Below, piece after piece: positions 36,348 to 45,695 of a stretch of DNA of 64,000 nt; the first letter of the stretch is position 1; each line of letters begins with the position of its first letter. The notes beneath the pieces were generated by a model, which was given only the letters and a program-made list of their open reading frames with translations, made no database searches and was not told the origin of the DNA. Position numbers and translations under genes: made by a program. The DNA is from Planctomyces sp. SH-PL62 (lineage in GTDB: Bacteria > Planctomycetota > Planctomycetia > Planctomycetales > Planctomycetaceae): the NCBI GenBank assembly GCA_945893045.1, contig CAMDEA010000012.1, forward strand, positions 1-64,000. Reading direction: 5' to 3'.

Positions 36348-37535
36348 TCATGACCGATTGATCATCACCGCCGAGTGAGGCGACGGCTGGCATCCCGGAC
36401 AGACGACCGGCGACCGGATCGTCTGCGACAAATTCATTTGCCGCAACCGCTCGACCCGCTCGGCCGCACACGTCGTGCAGGCGGCGAAGCGAGCGGCATC
36501 CCACGTGTCGGCGAAGACTCGGCCGCGTTGCATTTCGATTCCGGTCGCTAAGACGTCCTCCAGTGAAGCCAGATTCGGTGGAGAGAAACGTCCCTCCGCT
36601 TGCAGTCGCTCCATCGTTCCGTTGCCCGCACGTGTCGGAATCACTGAGACGCATGTCACTCCACAATCGAACGCGAACGTGATCGACCGCAGCGCCCAAT
36701 CGACCCCTTCCGCTTCGGACAAGAACGGCGGCCGCAGCAGCACGAACGCGCGGACGGCGATGTCATGCTCGACCAGAAACCGCGCCGCCCGCTCAAAGTC
36801 ACCGAGCGTCATGCGCTTGTTCATCCGCGCGAGCACGTCCGGGTGTACCGTCTCCAATCCCATCGCGACTTCCAGGTGGACGTCACGGGGTCGGGAGTCT
36901 TTTTCCGAGCGGCCTTCCTCATCACATTGTCGCTCCAACGACGTCGGGCCGCTCGAAAAAAGACTCCCGACCCCTTCGCGTGGCAGGTTAAGAAGTTCGC
37001 GAAACCGCAAACAGCGATCATCAATCAGCAGCGGATGGTTCTCGACGATGACTCGCTCGAACTGCCGCACACGATCGGCAATCGCCGGCCAGTCGTCGGG
37101 CGGAATCGCGGAGGCATCGAAGAAGTTGCCACTGTTGTAGAGCTTCACGACGCTGGGAGCAGGACGGGGTCGGGAGTCTTTTTCCGAGCGGCCCGCTGCT
37201 GAATGTTGCTGATCCAACAACGACGGGCCGCTCGGAAAAAGACTCCAAACCCCTTCGCGTGGGCAAATCTCATCCAGCGCGATGTCGATCTGCTTCGGCA
37301 CCGCACCGCGCGGCGTCGGCTCATCCAGCGTGTGCCGCCAGAGATCGCAGTACACGCAGCGGAACGAACACTCGCGATTCGCCAAGAAAATCGTGGCCAC
37401 GTCAACCACGCGCCCGTCGGCTTGCCGCTCCGGTTCGACGAACGAGGCAATCGGTCGCCACGGATCGACCAGCGCTTTCGGACCACGCGCGGCGAGGACT
37501 TCACGATCGGTGAGTTTGGGGAAAAATGGTATCAC
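36348..37535 (-). CDS. radical SAM protein related to the archaeosine synthase partner family
   Basis: About 395 residues if the GTG at 37535 starts the protein; no ATG fits before the conserved [19 protein letters not shown]. The iron-sulfur site is [12 protein letters not shown] (CxxxCxxC). [17 protein letters not shown] and, later, [20 protein letters not shown] and [20 protein letters not shown] resemble COG1244/RaSEA proteins, although RaSEA has a longer Cys spacing. A C-terminal CTTC and CPGC may bind another metal. Two in-frame palindromic elements of 99 bp each lengthen the protein by 66 residues. The gene diverges from queC (37675), which supports a link with deazaguanine chemistry as inference only. 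Confidence 0.8.
   Translation of the reverse strand: MIPFFPKLTDREVLAARGPKALVDPWRPIASFVEPERQADGRVVDVATIFLANRECSFRCVYCDLWRHTLDEPTPRGAVPKQIDIALDEICPREGVWSLFPSGPSLLDQQHSAAGRSEKDSRPRPAPSVVKLYNSGNFFDASAIPPDDWPAIADRVRQFERVIVENHPLLIDDRCLRFRELLNLPREGVGSLFSSGPTSLERQCDEEGRSEKDSRPRDVHLEVAMGLETVHPDVLARMNKRMTLGDFERAARFLVEHDIAVRAFVLLRPPFLSEAEGVDWALRSITFAFDCGVTCVSVIPTRAGNGTMERLQAEGRFSPPNLASLEDVLATGIEMQRGRVFADTWDAARFAACTTCAAERVERLRQMNLSQTIRSPVVCPGCQPSPHSAVMINRS
36885..36983. repeat. in-frame palindromic element (family F), copy 1, 99 bp
   Basis: GGGGTCGGGAGTCTTTTTCC and GAGCGGCC at the left pair with GGCCGCTCGAAAAAAGACTC and CCGACCCC at the right. It encodes [18 protein letters not shown] and following residues in the radical SAM protein. 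Copies 1 and 2 share ends from ACGGGG to CGCGTGG, 99 bases, exactly 33 codons. Confidence 0.96.
37164..37262. repeat. in-frame palindromic element (family F), copy 2, 99 bp
   Basis: Second copy, same length and same terminal bases as copy 1, encoding [18 protein letters not shown] and following residues. It lies about 180 bases from copy 1 within the same gene. Confidence 0.96.
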
Positions 37536-37568
37536 GGCTATCGGCGGTCGGCTTACGGCGATCGGCCG
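37528..37568. repeat. half of family E palindrome at the radical SAM gene start
   Basis: TGGTATCACGGCTATCGGCG followed by GTCGGCTTACGGCGATCGG matches one arm of the complete element at 47667-47737. The candidate GTG start of the radical SAM gene lies in it. Confidence 0.75.
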
Positions 37569-37674
37569 GAGAAGTCGCGCGCAATGCGTTCCTTTTCCCC
37601 AGGCACGTTGCCCACAAGAATACCGCTGCCTCAGAAACTCGAAAGCAACTGTGTTTGAAAACAACAGTGAGACC

Positions 37675-38373
37675 ATGAGCAACATTCCGCCAAAAGCAGT
37701 CGTCCTCCTCAGCGGCGGACTCGATTCCGCGACCGTGCTGGCAATCGCACGGCAGCAAGGCTTTGAAACCTTCGCCCTCTCCATCGACTACGGCCAGCGG
37801 CATCGGTTCGAGTTGGAAGCCGCGCGGCGCGTCTGCCAGTCACTCGGAGCCAAACAGCATCGGGTGTTTCAAATTGACTTGCGGCAGTTCGGCGGTTCGG
37901 CACTGACGGCCGACATCGCCGTTCCGAAGGATCGCAGCGACGCACAGCTTCACTCCGGCATCCCGATTACTTACGTCCCGGCTCGCAACACGATCTTCTT
38001 GTCGCTGGCGCTCGGCTGGGCTGAAGTGCTCGGCGCGTTTGACCTGTTCATCGGCGTCAACGCGGTCGATTACAGCGGCTACCCCGATTGCCGGCCGGAG
38101 TTCATCCAAGCGTTTGCTGAGGTCGCGCGGCTCGGCACCAAAGCGGGAGCCGAACGGACCGGGCGATTCGTGATTCATTCACCGCTGATCTCACTGTCAA
38201 AAGCCGAGATCATTCGTCGTGGCGTCGCACTCGGTGTCGATTACGGTTTGACGACCAGTTGCTACGACCCCGACTCGGCGGGCCGGCCCTGTGGCCATTG
38301 CGATTCCTGCCAACTGCGTCGAAAAGGCTTCGCCGAAGCGGGGCGCGTCGATCCGCTGCCGTACCGGGATTGA
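37675..38373 (+). CDS. queC: 7-cyano-7-deazaguanine synthase
   Basis: 232 residues. The ATP pyrophosphatase loop is [17 protein letters not shown] and the zinc site is [18 protein letters not shown] (four Cys), as in Que[21 protein letters not shown] and [14 protein letters not shown] are also characteristic. The enzyme converts 7-carboxy-7-deazaguanine to preQ0 with ATP and ammonia, for queuosine or other deazaguanine products. The start ATG at 37675 gives the normal length; longer frame sequence upstream overlaps the divergent radical SAM gene. The glycosyltransferase gene follows after 8 bases. Confidence 0.97.
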   Translation: MSNIPPKAVVLLSGGLDSATVLAIARQQGFETFALSIDYGQRHRFELEAARRVCQSLGAKQHRVFQIDLRQFGGSALTADIAVPKDRSDAQLHSGIPITYVPARNTIFLSLALGWAEVLGAFDLFIGVNAVDYSGYPDCRPEFIQAFAEVARLGTKAGAERTGRFVIHSPLISLSKAEIIRRGVALGVDYGLTTSCYDPDSAGRPCGHCDSCQLRRKGFAEAGRVDPLPYRD

Positions 38374-38380
38374 TGATTCC

Positions 38381-39508
38381 ATGCCACTCGCCGCACGACG
38401 CACGAAACTGATGTTGCTGGTTCCGACTCTCGATCAATCGGGAGCCGAGAAGCAATTGACGTTGCTGGCCTGTCGGCTGCCGCGAGAAGAATTTGACGTG
38501 CATGTCGTCGCGCTCACGCGCGGCGGGCCGTTCGCGGACGAGTTGGACAAACACGGCGTGCGATGGACGGTGCTCGGCAAGCGTTGGAAGTTCGATCCGG
38601 TCGCGATGTGGCGTTTGCGAACACTGATCGCGGCCGAGCAACCCGACATCGTTCACACCTGGCTCTTCGCGGCGAACGCCTACGGCCGACTGGTCATTGG
38701 CCGGCGGATGCAGCAGCGTCCGAAGTTGATCGTGTCGGAACGCTGTGTCGATGTCTGGAAAGCGGGCTGGCAATTGTGGCTCGATCACAAGCTGATCGAG
38801 CGAACGGATCGGCTGGTCGGAAATTCGGTCGCGGTTGCGGAGTTCTATCGGTCGATCGGCTACCCGGCGGATCGCATCACGGTGATCCCGAACGGCATCG
38901 ACGTACCGGAACCAACACCGATCGATCGTGACGCAATCTTAGCGGAACTTGAAATTCCCAAAGGCTCGCAAGTCATCGGATTTGTCGGCCGGATGGCGAA
39001 ACAAAAGCGAGTCGATGATCTGGTCTTCGCAATGGCCTTGGTGGCGATTCTGCAACCGGAACCGCATCTGCTGCTGATCGGCGACGGACCAGAGCGGGAC
39101 AAGCTGATGAAGTTCGCGCGGGACATCGACATCGACCATCACACACGCTTCACCGGCCACCGCGCGGACGCCGCACGCTTGCTGCGAGTCATGGACGTCT
39201 TCTGGATCGCCAGCGATTTCGAAGGGCAGTCGAACAGCGTCATGGAAGCGATGGCCGCCGGACTGCCGGTGATCGCCAGCGACATCCCGCCGAATCGCGA
39301 ACTGGTCATCGACGGCGAAACCGGCTTCCTGGTCAAAGTCGGCGACCGTGTTGGTTTCCAACAGTTCGCCGATCGTTTGCTGGCTGACCCGGAATTGGCG
39401 CGGCGCTTGGGCGACGCGGGCCGCGAACGGATGCGGCAGCATTTCAGCATCGGCAACATGGTCGCCGCGCACGCGCGGCTGTATCGCGAAGTGCTGTCGC
39501 GACCGTAG
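38381..39508 (+). CDS. glycosyltransferase family 4
   Basis: 375 residues from the ATG at 38381, eight bases after the queC stop. GT-B features are LVPTLDQSGAEKQLTLLACR at the N-terminus, VHTWLFAANAYGR, ITVIPNGIDVPEP, IGFVGRMAKQKRVDDLV, LIGDGPERDKL and WIASDFEGQSNSVMEAMAAG with the donor-binding Glu. It likely transfers a sugar from a nucleotide sugar in the cytoplasm. Its TAG stop falls at the left end of a palindromic element shared with the convergent DUF1501 gene. Confidence 0.92.
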   Translation: MPLAARRTKLMLLVPTLDQSGAEKQLTLLACRLPREEFDVHVVALTRGGPFADELDKHGVRWTVLGKRWKFDPVAMWRLRTLIAAEQPDIVHTWLFAANAYGRLVIGRRMQQRPKLIVSERCVDVWKAGWQLWLDHKLIERTDRLVGNSVAVAEFYRSIGYPADRITVIPNGIDVPEPTPIDRDAILAELEIPKGSQVIGFVGRMAKQKRVDDLVFAMALVAILQPEPHLLLIGDGPERDKLMKFARDIDIDHHTRFTGHRADAARLLRVMDVFWIASDFEGQSNSVMEAMAAGLPVIASDIPPNRELVIDGETGFLVKVGDRVGFQQFADRLLADPELARRLGDAGRERMRQHFSIGNMVAAHARLYREVLSRP

Positions 39509-39560
39509 CTCGGACGCCTACGTCCGAGCAGATTGACCGGACGTGGGCGTCCGGTCTACG
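39506..39560. repeat. palindromic element between two convergent stops
   Basis: CGTAGCTCGGACGCCTACGTCC...GGACGTGGGCGTCCGGTCTACG: imperfect inverted repeats with CGTAG and CTACG at the ends. The TAG of the glycosyltransferase gene (39506-39508) and the TAG of the DUF1501 gene (39556-39558, minus strand) are both within it. Confidence 0.9.
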
Positions 39561-41004
39561 CCAGCACATCCTCGACGACATGGCCATGCACGTCGGTGAT
39601 GCGGCGGTCGATGCCGTTGTGGCGGACGGCCAGCTTGGTGTGGTCGATACCCATCAGGTGCAGCACCGTCGCGTGCAGGTCGTAGCTCCAGGTTTCGTCT
39701 TTCGCGGTCTTGTACGCGAACTCATCGCTTTCGCCGTGAGTCGCTCCTGCCTTGATGCCGGCTCCGGCCAGCCAGGTGACGAACGTGCCGCCGTTGTGGT
39801 CGCGGCCGGTTGCTCCTTGAGTGAACGGCATCCGGCCGAACTCGGTCGTCCAGATGACCAGCGTATCCTCGAACAGCCCGCGCTGTTTCAGATCGCGGAC
39901 CAGCGCGGCGATCGGTTGATCGACCATGCTGGCGATGAACGGCAACTCCTTGTCGATGTTGGTGTGGTTGTCCCAGTTATTTGAGGCCCCGCCGGCACCG
40001 CTCCAAACTTGGACAAACCGCACACCCCGCTCGATCAGCCGCCGAGCGGTCAGGCAACTCTTCGCGAAATCCGCCGTCGGAGCGGCATTGGTCCCATACG
40101 TCTTATGAGTCTCCTCCGTCTCCTTGGTGAGATCGAGAGCCTCCGGCGCAGAGAGCTGCATCTTCGCGGCGAGTTCGTAGCTGGCGATTCGCGCGTCCAA
40201 CCGGGAATCTCCCGGCCGAGACTTCTGATGTTCGCGATTGATCTCCGCGAGCACGCGCAGCCCCTCCGCTTCGCTGTCACGCGTAATGAAACCAGCCGAC
40301 TTGGGCGGGAACAAATCGCTGATCGGCGTGGGCGCGTTGGCCTTGATGATCGTCCCTTGATGATCCATCGGCAGAAACGCGGAGGAGAAATTCCCGGCGT
40401 TGTTGTACGGCAGCCCGCGCGTATCCGGCAGCACAACGAACGTCGGCAGGTTGTCCGCGAGCCGGCCCAGTCCGTACGACATCCACGCTCCCAGACACGG
40501 AAAGCCCGGCTGAGTGAACCCCGTGTTCTGCATGTAACTGGCGGGGCCATGCACGTTGGTCTTGGTCGTCATCGCCATGAGGAAAGCCAGCTCATCGACG
40601 ATCGTGGCCGTATGAGGCAGCACGCTCGTGACCCAGCGGCCGGACTCGCCGTGTTGCTTCCACTCGAACGGTGACTTCATGACCGCCCCCGGCACGCTGG
40701 TCGCCGCCGCCTTGAGGCCGAAGTCCACTTTCTCGCCGTGCTTTTTGATGAGCTCCGGCTTGTAATCAAACGTGTCCATCGGACTCGCGCCGCCATTCAT
40801 GAAGAGCTGAATGACCCGCTTGACCTTCGCCTTGTGATGCAACCCGCCGTTGAATTCGGGCCGAGGCGTCGGCCGCTCAGTTGCCCAACTTTCCGTCGTC
40901 AGCAACTGGTGCAACGCGAGTGCTCCGAAGCCACCGCCGGATGTTATGAGGAATTCACGGCGTGACGAAATCGAATCTGTGGCGTTGTGGCGAAAAGGAA
41001 ACAT
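39556..41004 (-). CDS. DUF1501 protein, Tat-exported
   Basis: 482 residues. The Tat signal is SSRREFLITSGGGFGALAL. Family motifs are VIQLFMNGGASPMDTFDYKP, PFEWKQHGESGRWVTSVLPH, WDNHTNI and VIWTTEFGRMPFTQG, as in DUF1501 proteins that share the alkaline phosphatase/sulfatase fold. Members are numerous in planctomycetes, usually next to a DUF1549/DUF1553 cytochrome partner; none is visible here. Function is unknown, with a hydrolase role suspected from fold. Confidence 0.95.
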   Translation of the reverse strand: MFPFRHNATDSISSRREFLITSGGGFGALALHQLLTTESWATERPTPRPEFNGGLHHKAKVKRVIQLFMNGGASPMDTFDYKPELIKKHGEKVDFGLKAAATSVPGAVMKSPFEWKQHGESGRWVTSVLPHTATIVDELAFLMAMTTKTNVHGPASYMQNTGFTQPGFPCLGAWMSYGLGRLADNLPTFVVLPDTRGLPYNNAGNFSSAFLPMDHQGTIIKANAPTPISDLFPPKSAGFITRDSEAEGLRVLAEINREHQKSRPGDSRLDARIASYELAAKMQLSAPEALDLTKETEETHKTYGTNAAPTADFAKSCLTARRLIERGVRFVQVWSGAGGASNNWDNHTNIDKELPFIASMVDQPIAALVRDLKQRGLFEDTLVIWTTEFGRMPFTQGATGRDHNGGTFVTWLAGAGIKAGATHGESDEFAYKTAKDETWSYDLHATVLHLMGIDHTKLAVRHNGIDRRITDVHGHVVEDVLA

Positions 41005-41026
41005 GGCACTCTCGTTTTAGCACCCA

Positions 41027-41106
41027 GGCGAACGGGGCGGCGTCAGCCCCCCGGTTGTTTTGCAGTCCCGCGAAACCACCGGGGGGCTGACGCCGCCCCG
41101 CTCGCC
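41027..41106. repeat. family C palindromic element
   Basis: GGCGAACGGGGCGGCGTCAG with CCCCCCGG pairs with CCGGGGGGCTGACGCCGCCC and CGCTCGCC. It lies in the divergent region between the DUF1501 gene and a secreted protein gene. Confidence 0.93.
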
Positions 41107-41256
41107 AAAATTCTCAGGGGCAACACTGCTGGAATCTACCGAACTTCTTCTGCACGAGCACGCGCGATCTCCACAAGATTTTCTTGTAGACGATACCCGT
41201 CGGTCCCTTCGCTCGTCAGAATCCCTCGGCCTTTGTCCAAGTCGGGAGATCATTCC

Positions 41257-42900
41257 ATGCGACTGCATTCGTTCTTCGGTCTGAGTTGTTGTCTGCTGTG
41301 CGCCAGCGTCGCGCTCGCACAATCGCCGGAGCTTCCGTGTGCGTGCGGCCAACCGAAGCCGTCGCGATTCGCTCCGCCGAGAGCTTCCGCGCCGGCGATG
41401 ACCTCGCCGATCCCCGTCCGATCGGAACCGTTCGTGATGGATTCCAGGTCGTTCCTCGCGGCTCCGATCAATGTCCGCGCGGCCAGAATCGAACTCGCTC
41501 CGGACGAGATGATTCACGACCTCGCTCCGCTGCAGGTCAGTATTCCCGAACGATTGCTCAACCAACTGCTGACCGATGAGCGTTCTGAAGTCGGTGCCGT
41601 CCGCGATGTGATCGCGAACGCCGATGTGATCGGCCGGCAGGCCACCGCCACACGAGTCGTCGTCGATGTGCGGCCCAATGCCAGCTTCGCGGAGCTGCAT
41701 CTTGTTCTGACCGGAGCAGTGCGGAGCGACACGATCGGCATGACCTCGCAAGCGGCGGTCAACACGCTGGGGCGACACGACGTGCTGGCGGTCAAGCCGG
41801 TGATGTTCGACGGAAATCAAATCACCACGCGCCGCCCGCGCGTGTGGGTCGATGTCCACAACGAGCATGTCGGTGCCCAGACCGCGTACGATGGCACGCT
41901 CTTCGGAGGATTCGCACGCAGCGTGGCGATCTCCACTGCGAAACGGCAACGAACGCAGGTCGATGCCGAGACGGCGGAGCATCTCGCCGCGCAACTCGGC
42001 CCCAAGTTCAACCGCGAGGCAGATCAGCAGCTTGCTCGATTCAATCGCGAATGGCGTGACGGCGTGAAAGCCCAGTTCGGCAGCCTTTGGCCGCAGCAAC
42101 TGACGGCTCGTTCGACTGACTCGCAGTTGCTGATCTCCGCCGCTTGGGCCGATGCTCCGGCACTCGCACAGTCGAACCTGCCCCGCGCGGCCGATGCGGA
42201 CTCCGTGACCATCCGTGTGCATGAATCGGTTCTGAATTCCGGACTGCGAACACTCAACCTCGGCGGCAAAACAGTGACGGAAACGGAACTGCGAGAGATT
42301 CTGGAATCGTTTGTGACAAAGCTCGGCGGGCGCGTGCAGCCACGCGGAAACAAACTCGCCGGACAGCCGCTGCCAGGAACCGCCCCGTTGATTCGGCTCG
42401 GCGAGAAAGATCCGGTGAGGATCAGCATCGTTGAGGGGGAACTACGATTGACGGTCGTAGCCAGTATCGAAGTTGCCGGTCACACGGTGCTCGCTCAAGA
42501 CGAAATCACCGTGCCGATGTCCTCGAAATTTGAACGTGGCGAATGGCGTTTGATCCCAGGACAACTGGCGTTTGCCAAAGCCGACAATGGAGTGTCGCTC
42601 GCAGGCATGGTGGAAACATTGGCCCGCAATCAATTGGCCGCAGCATTTCCCGACGTCGTGCTGCCCGACTCGATTCCGTTGCCAACCAGCGGACCGACGC
42701 AGCCGATGCCTGCGTTGCGACTCGCCCGCGCAGAAGCCTCGTCCGGTTGGCTGACACTGTCGCTGACATTCGGCGCAACGGCTCAACCAATTCCCGAACC
42801 GCAACCGGAAGAAGCTGGTCCCTTCGAGATCGTGCCACCGCGACTCATTGCCCCACCGCGACTGGAATCGCGCCGCGACCCGCGCCGATGGTTCGATTGA
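41257..42900 (+). CDS. secreted protein of unknown function
   Basis: 547 residues. I chose the ATG at 41257, eight bases after GGGAG. The signal peptide MRLHSFFGLSCCLLCASVAL ends near AQS. A Cys/Pro-rich linker follows (CACGQPKPSRF), and the rest has alternating beta-rich and helical parts with no known motif: IELAPDEMIHDLAPLQVSIP near residues 80-100, and a repeated theme near 325 to 520 (TIRVHESVLNSGLRTLNLGG, LPLPTSGPTQPMPALRLARA). It looks like a planctomycete-specific envelope protein. I do not recognise a function. Confidence 0.75.
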   Translation: MRLHSFFGLSCCLLCASVALAQSPELPCACGQPKPSRFAPPRASAPAMTSPIPVRSEPFVMDSRSFLAAPINVRAARIELAPDEMIHDLAPLQVSIPERLLNQLLTDERSEVGAVRDVIANADVIGRQATATRVVVDVRPNASFAELHLVLTGAVRSDTIGMTSQAAVNTLGRHDVLAVKPVMFDGNQITTRRPRVWVDVHNEHVGAQTAYDGTLFGGFARSVAISTAKRQRTQVDAETAEHLAAQLGPKFNREADQQLARFNREWRDGVKAQFGSLWPQQLTARSTDSQLLISAAWADAPALAQSNLPRAADADSVTIRVHESVLNSGLRTLNLGGKTVTETELREILESFVTKLGGRVQPRGNKLAGQPLPGTAPLIRLGEKDPVRISIVEGELRLTVVASIEVAGHTVLAQDEITVPMSSKFERGEWRLIPGQLAFAKADNGVSLAGMVETLARNQLAAAFPDVVLPDSIPLPTSGPTQPMPALRLARAEASSGWLTLSLTFGATAQPIPEPQPEEAGPFEIVPPRLIAPPRLESRRDPRRWFD

Positions 42901-42940
42901 TCTGCCGCCTATCCGTGCTCCGGCCCTGCCATCCGTGCGG

Positions 42941-44110
42941 CTACTTTTCCGGATTCGGTCCGCCCAGCGTGACGGGGACATTCACTTTGCGTCCCTCGCG
43001 CAGCACGGTGACGATCACTTGATCGCTCGGCCGCTTGCTTTCGACCACGCTCAGGAAATCGCTTTGCGATTTGACCTCTTCCTCGTCCACGGCCACGACG
43101 ATATCGGCCGCTCCGTAATCAATCCGCGTGCCGCCCAAGATTCCCGTCTTGCGAACAACCTTAGGACCGTGCAACCCCGCCTTATCGGCCGGACCGTTCG
43201 GTTGCAGTTGAGCAACCAATAATCCTTTCTCTGTCTTCAGCAACCGCACACCAATTTCGGGCCGGATGACTTTGCCGTGACGAATCAGTTCCGGCACGAC
43301 GCGAGCGACAAGATTCGACGGAATCGCGAAGCCGACTCCCGCGCTTTGCCCGGTCTTGCTGGCGATGGCGGTGTTGATGCCGATCAACCGGCCGTGTGTA
43401 TCGAGCAACGGGCCGCCGGAATTTCCTGGATTGATCGCCGCGTCAATCTGGATGATCTGCTTGATCGACCGATTGCGAATCTGCAACGAGCGATCAACGC
43501 TCGAAATGCTGCCGGTCGTCAGCGTCCGTTCCAGTCCGAACGGATTGCCGATCGCGAAGCACTTCATGCCGACTCGCAGATGGCTCGAATCACCCAGCGC
43601 GACGGGATACAGCACTTCCGGCGGAGCCTTCACACGAATGACCGCGACATCGTTTTCCGGGTCCGCCCCGATGAACGATGCATCGTACTGCTTGCCGTCG
43701 TGCAGCGTGACGACCACATCGTTGGCGTCCGCGATGACGTGAAAGTTGGTGACGATGTGCCCCGCCTTGTCGAGAATCGACCCCGAACCAGTTCCCTCGG
43801 CCGTGACTTCAAATGCCAACAACGCCGAGTGTGAACTCTTCGTGTTGATGTTCACGACGCTCTTGTTGATCGCCTCATAAACCGCGACGTTAATCGCCTC
43901 TTCCGGCGTCAGTCCCTCGCGATTGAACACATTCGGCAAGTTGGTCGGTGCGAACGAACGATTCTCTTCCAAAGAAAACGACGCCCGCGTGACTCGCTCG
44001 CCAGCCTTCTCCTGAGCGTCCACCGGCCGCAGAATGTTCTCACTCTGCAACGCCAAGGCGAGCAACGCTCCGACAAACGCCGACACTCCGCAACCCAGAC
44101 AGAAACGCAT
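42941..44110 (-). CDS. HtrA/DegP-like trypsin family serine protease with one PDZ domain
   Basis: 389 residues. An N-terminal hydrophobic segment (VSAFVGALLALALQSE) targets it to the envelope. The catalytic triad is His124 in TNFHVIAD, Asp154 in ENDVAVIRV and Ser231 in NPGNSGGPLLD, all intact. The segment IQIDAAINPGNSGGPL is typical of DegP/DegS. A PDZ domain covers about 285-385 with GVRLLKTEKGLLVAQ and GGTRIDYGAADIVVAVDEEE. It probably degrades or processes misfolded envelope proteins. It is transcribed alone. Confidence 0.93.
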   Translation of the reverse strand: MRFCLGCGVSAFVGALLALALQSENILRPVDAQEKAGERVTRASFSLEENRSFAPTNLPNVFNREGLTPEEAINVAVYEAINKSVVNINTKSSHSALLAFEVTAEGTGSGSILDKAGHIVTNFHVIADANDVVVTLHDGKQYDASFIGADPENDVAVIRVKAPPEVLYPVALGDSSHLRVGMKCFAIGNPFGLERTLTTGSISSVDRSLQIRNRSIKQIIQIDAAINPGNSGGPLLDTHGRLIGINTAIASKTGQSAGVGFAIPSNLVARVVPELIRHGKVIRPEIGVRLLKTEKGLLVAQLQPNGPADKAGLHGPKVVRKTGILGGTRIDYGAADIVVAVDEEEVKSQSDFLSVVESKRPSDQVIVTVLREGRKVNVPVTLGGPNPEK

Positions 44111-44138
44111 GGCATCCTCCGCTGACGATCAACTCTCT

Positions 44139-44218
44139 GTGAGAGGGACGGCGCTAGCCGCCGGTCTTGCATGGAAAATCGATTCCACGACACCGGTGGC
44201 TAGCGCCATTCCGCTCAC
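44139..44218. repeat. family D palindromic element, 80 bp
   Basis: GTGAGAGGGACGGCGCTAGC at the left pairs with GGCTAGCGCCATTCCGCTCAC at the right; the centre has ATGGAAAATCGATTCCACGA. It is the same length and shares the centre and arms with the copy at 59253-59332. Confidence 0.93.
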
Positions 44219-44310
44219 AACCCAGTTGGGCGAACCACGCCCGCCTATCGCAATAATGAACGGCGCGAGGATAGGCCGTATTCCGTCTTTGGCTCAAGAC
44301 GGGTTCGGCT

Positions 44311-44450
44311 TAGGAATGGGAGCGCAATAACTTCCCAGTTCTGGATACAAGCCCGCAGCGCCAGTAAGTGAATCACCTGCGAGCAGGCTCGGAACTCACT
44401 CGCTGGCGCTGCGGGCTTGTATCGGGAAGATATTGCGTTCCCGTTCCTTA
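44311..44450. repeat. large palindromic element touching the nadA stop
   Basis: TAGGAATGGGAGCGCAATAA with CTTCCC, then GATACAAGCCCGCAGCGCCAG, pair with the reverse complements CTGGCGCTGCGGGCTTGTATC and GGGAAGATATTGCGTTCCCG. The nadA stop codon (TAA on the minus strand, 44448-44450) is the end of the right arm. Confidence 0.92.
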
Positions 44451-45443
44451 CTTCAGCAGGCTCTTCTCGACGACGGCCCGCGCCTTGTCGAAGCAGGGAT
44501 TCCATTCGATCTCCGGCCGGCCGTCGCGCAGGCAGTCGCGGACTTTTTGCAGCGTGTTCCGAGCCATGTGCGGACAACGGTTGCAGGCACAGGTCTCGCC
44601 GCTGGATTCCATCAGGCCGGGGATCGGCACGTAGTTGTGCTGCGGAGCGATCTTTTGCAGCGGGTGAATCATGTTCGCTTCAGTCGCGACGAGAAACGTC
44701 TGCGGCTCGGCGATCGACGCGACGTGTTTGCGCATCGCTTCGGTGCCGCCGATGAAGTCGGCGTGTTCGAGAATATTCACCGGACACTCCGGGTGCGCGA
44801 TGATGCGACTGCCGGGGTTGTTCCGTTTGGCTCGCAGCATGTCCTGAATGCTGAACATCTCGTGAACCATGCAAGCACCCGGCCACAGGATCATCTTGCG
44901 GCCGGAGACCTCTGACAGATACCGGCCAAGATGCTGATCCGGCACAAACAAGATTTCCTTGCCAGCCGGCACACGGTCGATGATCTCGCGAGCGTTGCCG
45001 CTGGTGACGATCCAATCGACGAGACTCTTCACTGCCGCCGACGTATTGATGTAAGCGACCGTCTCGAAGTCCCGCCCTTCGGCTCGCAGCTTCTGTTGAA
45101 ACTTGGCCAACTCTTCCGGCTGACAGCTATCGGCCAGCGAGCACCCCGCCAGCATGTCCGGCAGCAACACGCGCTTGGTGGGGCTGAGCATCTTAGCCGT
45201 CTCGGCCATGAAATGGACGCCGCTGAACACGATCGTCGAGGTCGTCACCTTCGTGGCATCGCGAGCCAGCTTGAGGCTATCGCCCGTGAAGTCGGCCACG
45301 TCCTGAATGTCCCCGTCCACATAAAAATGAGCGAGGATCGTGGCGTCTTTTTCTTTCTTGAGCCGCTCGATTTCGTCCATCAGATCGAGCGGATCTTCCT
45401 CAACGGCGGGAGCTTGTCCCAAAATCGGCAACGTGGCAGGCAT
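44448..45443 (-). CDS. nadA: quinolinate synthase A
   Basis: 331 residues. Motifs are [44 protein letters not shown] and [19 protein letters not shown], including Cys residues expected to ligate the 4Fe-4S cluster. NadA condenses iminoaspartate and dihydroxyacetone phosphate to quinolinate in NAD synthesis. The N-terminus with [20 protein letters not shown] is normal. No nadB or nadC is close. The gene's stop codon lies in a palindrome. Confidence 0.97.
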   Translation of the reverse strand: MPATLPILGQAPAVEEDPLDLMDEIERLKKEKDATILAHFYVDGDIQDVADFTGDSLKLARDATKVTTSTIVFSGVHFMAETAKMLSPTKRVLLPDMLAGCSLADSCQPEELAKFQQKLRAEGRDFETVAYINTSAAVKSLVDWIVTSGNAREIIDRVPAGKEILFVPDQHLGRYLSEVSGRKMILWPGACMVHEMFSIQDMLRAKRNNPGSRIIAHPECPVNILEHADFIGGTEAMRKHVASIAEPQTFLVATEANMIHPLQKIAPQHNYVPIPGLMESSGETCACNRCPHMARNTLQKVRDCLRDGRPEIEWNPCFDKARAVVEKSLLK

Positions 45444-45530
45444 GATGATTCCTCGTGGAGCACGCGGCTCGCGTGCTTTCTCTTTTGCGCCAGATTATAG
45501 AGCCGATTGCCTTGGAGGATACTCGACCAG

Positions 45531-45695
45531 ATGCGAGACCTCATTCCGCTTGTCGTGATTGTCTTGTTCGTCCTCTTGGACGGTGCGTTCGGCATCATGA
45601 AGTCGAATCCGAAGCCGGCGGACCGTTGGCTATTTTACTCGTTGTTGGTGACGATTGTTGTGCTCGCGGTTTTGTTCCTCTATGTCCTCAAATGA
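45531..45695 (+). CDS. small two-helix membrane protein
   Basis: 54 residues from the ATG at 45531. Two hydrophobic segments, [20 protein letters not shown] and [20 protein letters not shown], are separated by [15 protein letters not shown] lies 12 bases before the start; an upstream TTG at 45507 is the other option. Its stop TGA overlaps the ATG of the dehydratase gene (ATGA at 45692-45695), which argues for real translation and coupling. I do not recognise a family. Confidence 0.65.
   Translation: MRDLIPLVVIVLFVLLDGAFGIMKSNPKPADRWLFYSLLVTIVVLAVLFLYVLK

Noticed and set aside
45456-45477. Hairpin upstream of the small membrane protein gene
   Set aside because: A short GC-rich hairpin (GAGCACGCGGCTCGCGTGCT) without a T-run; not enough evidence for a terminator or regulatory site.
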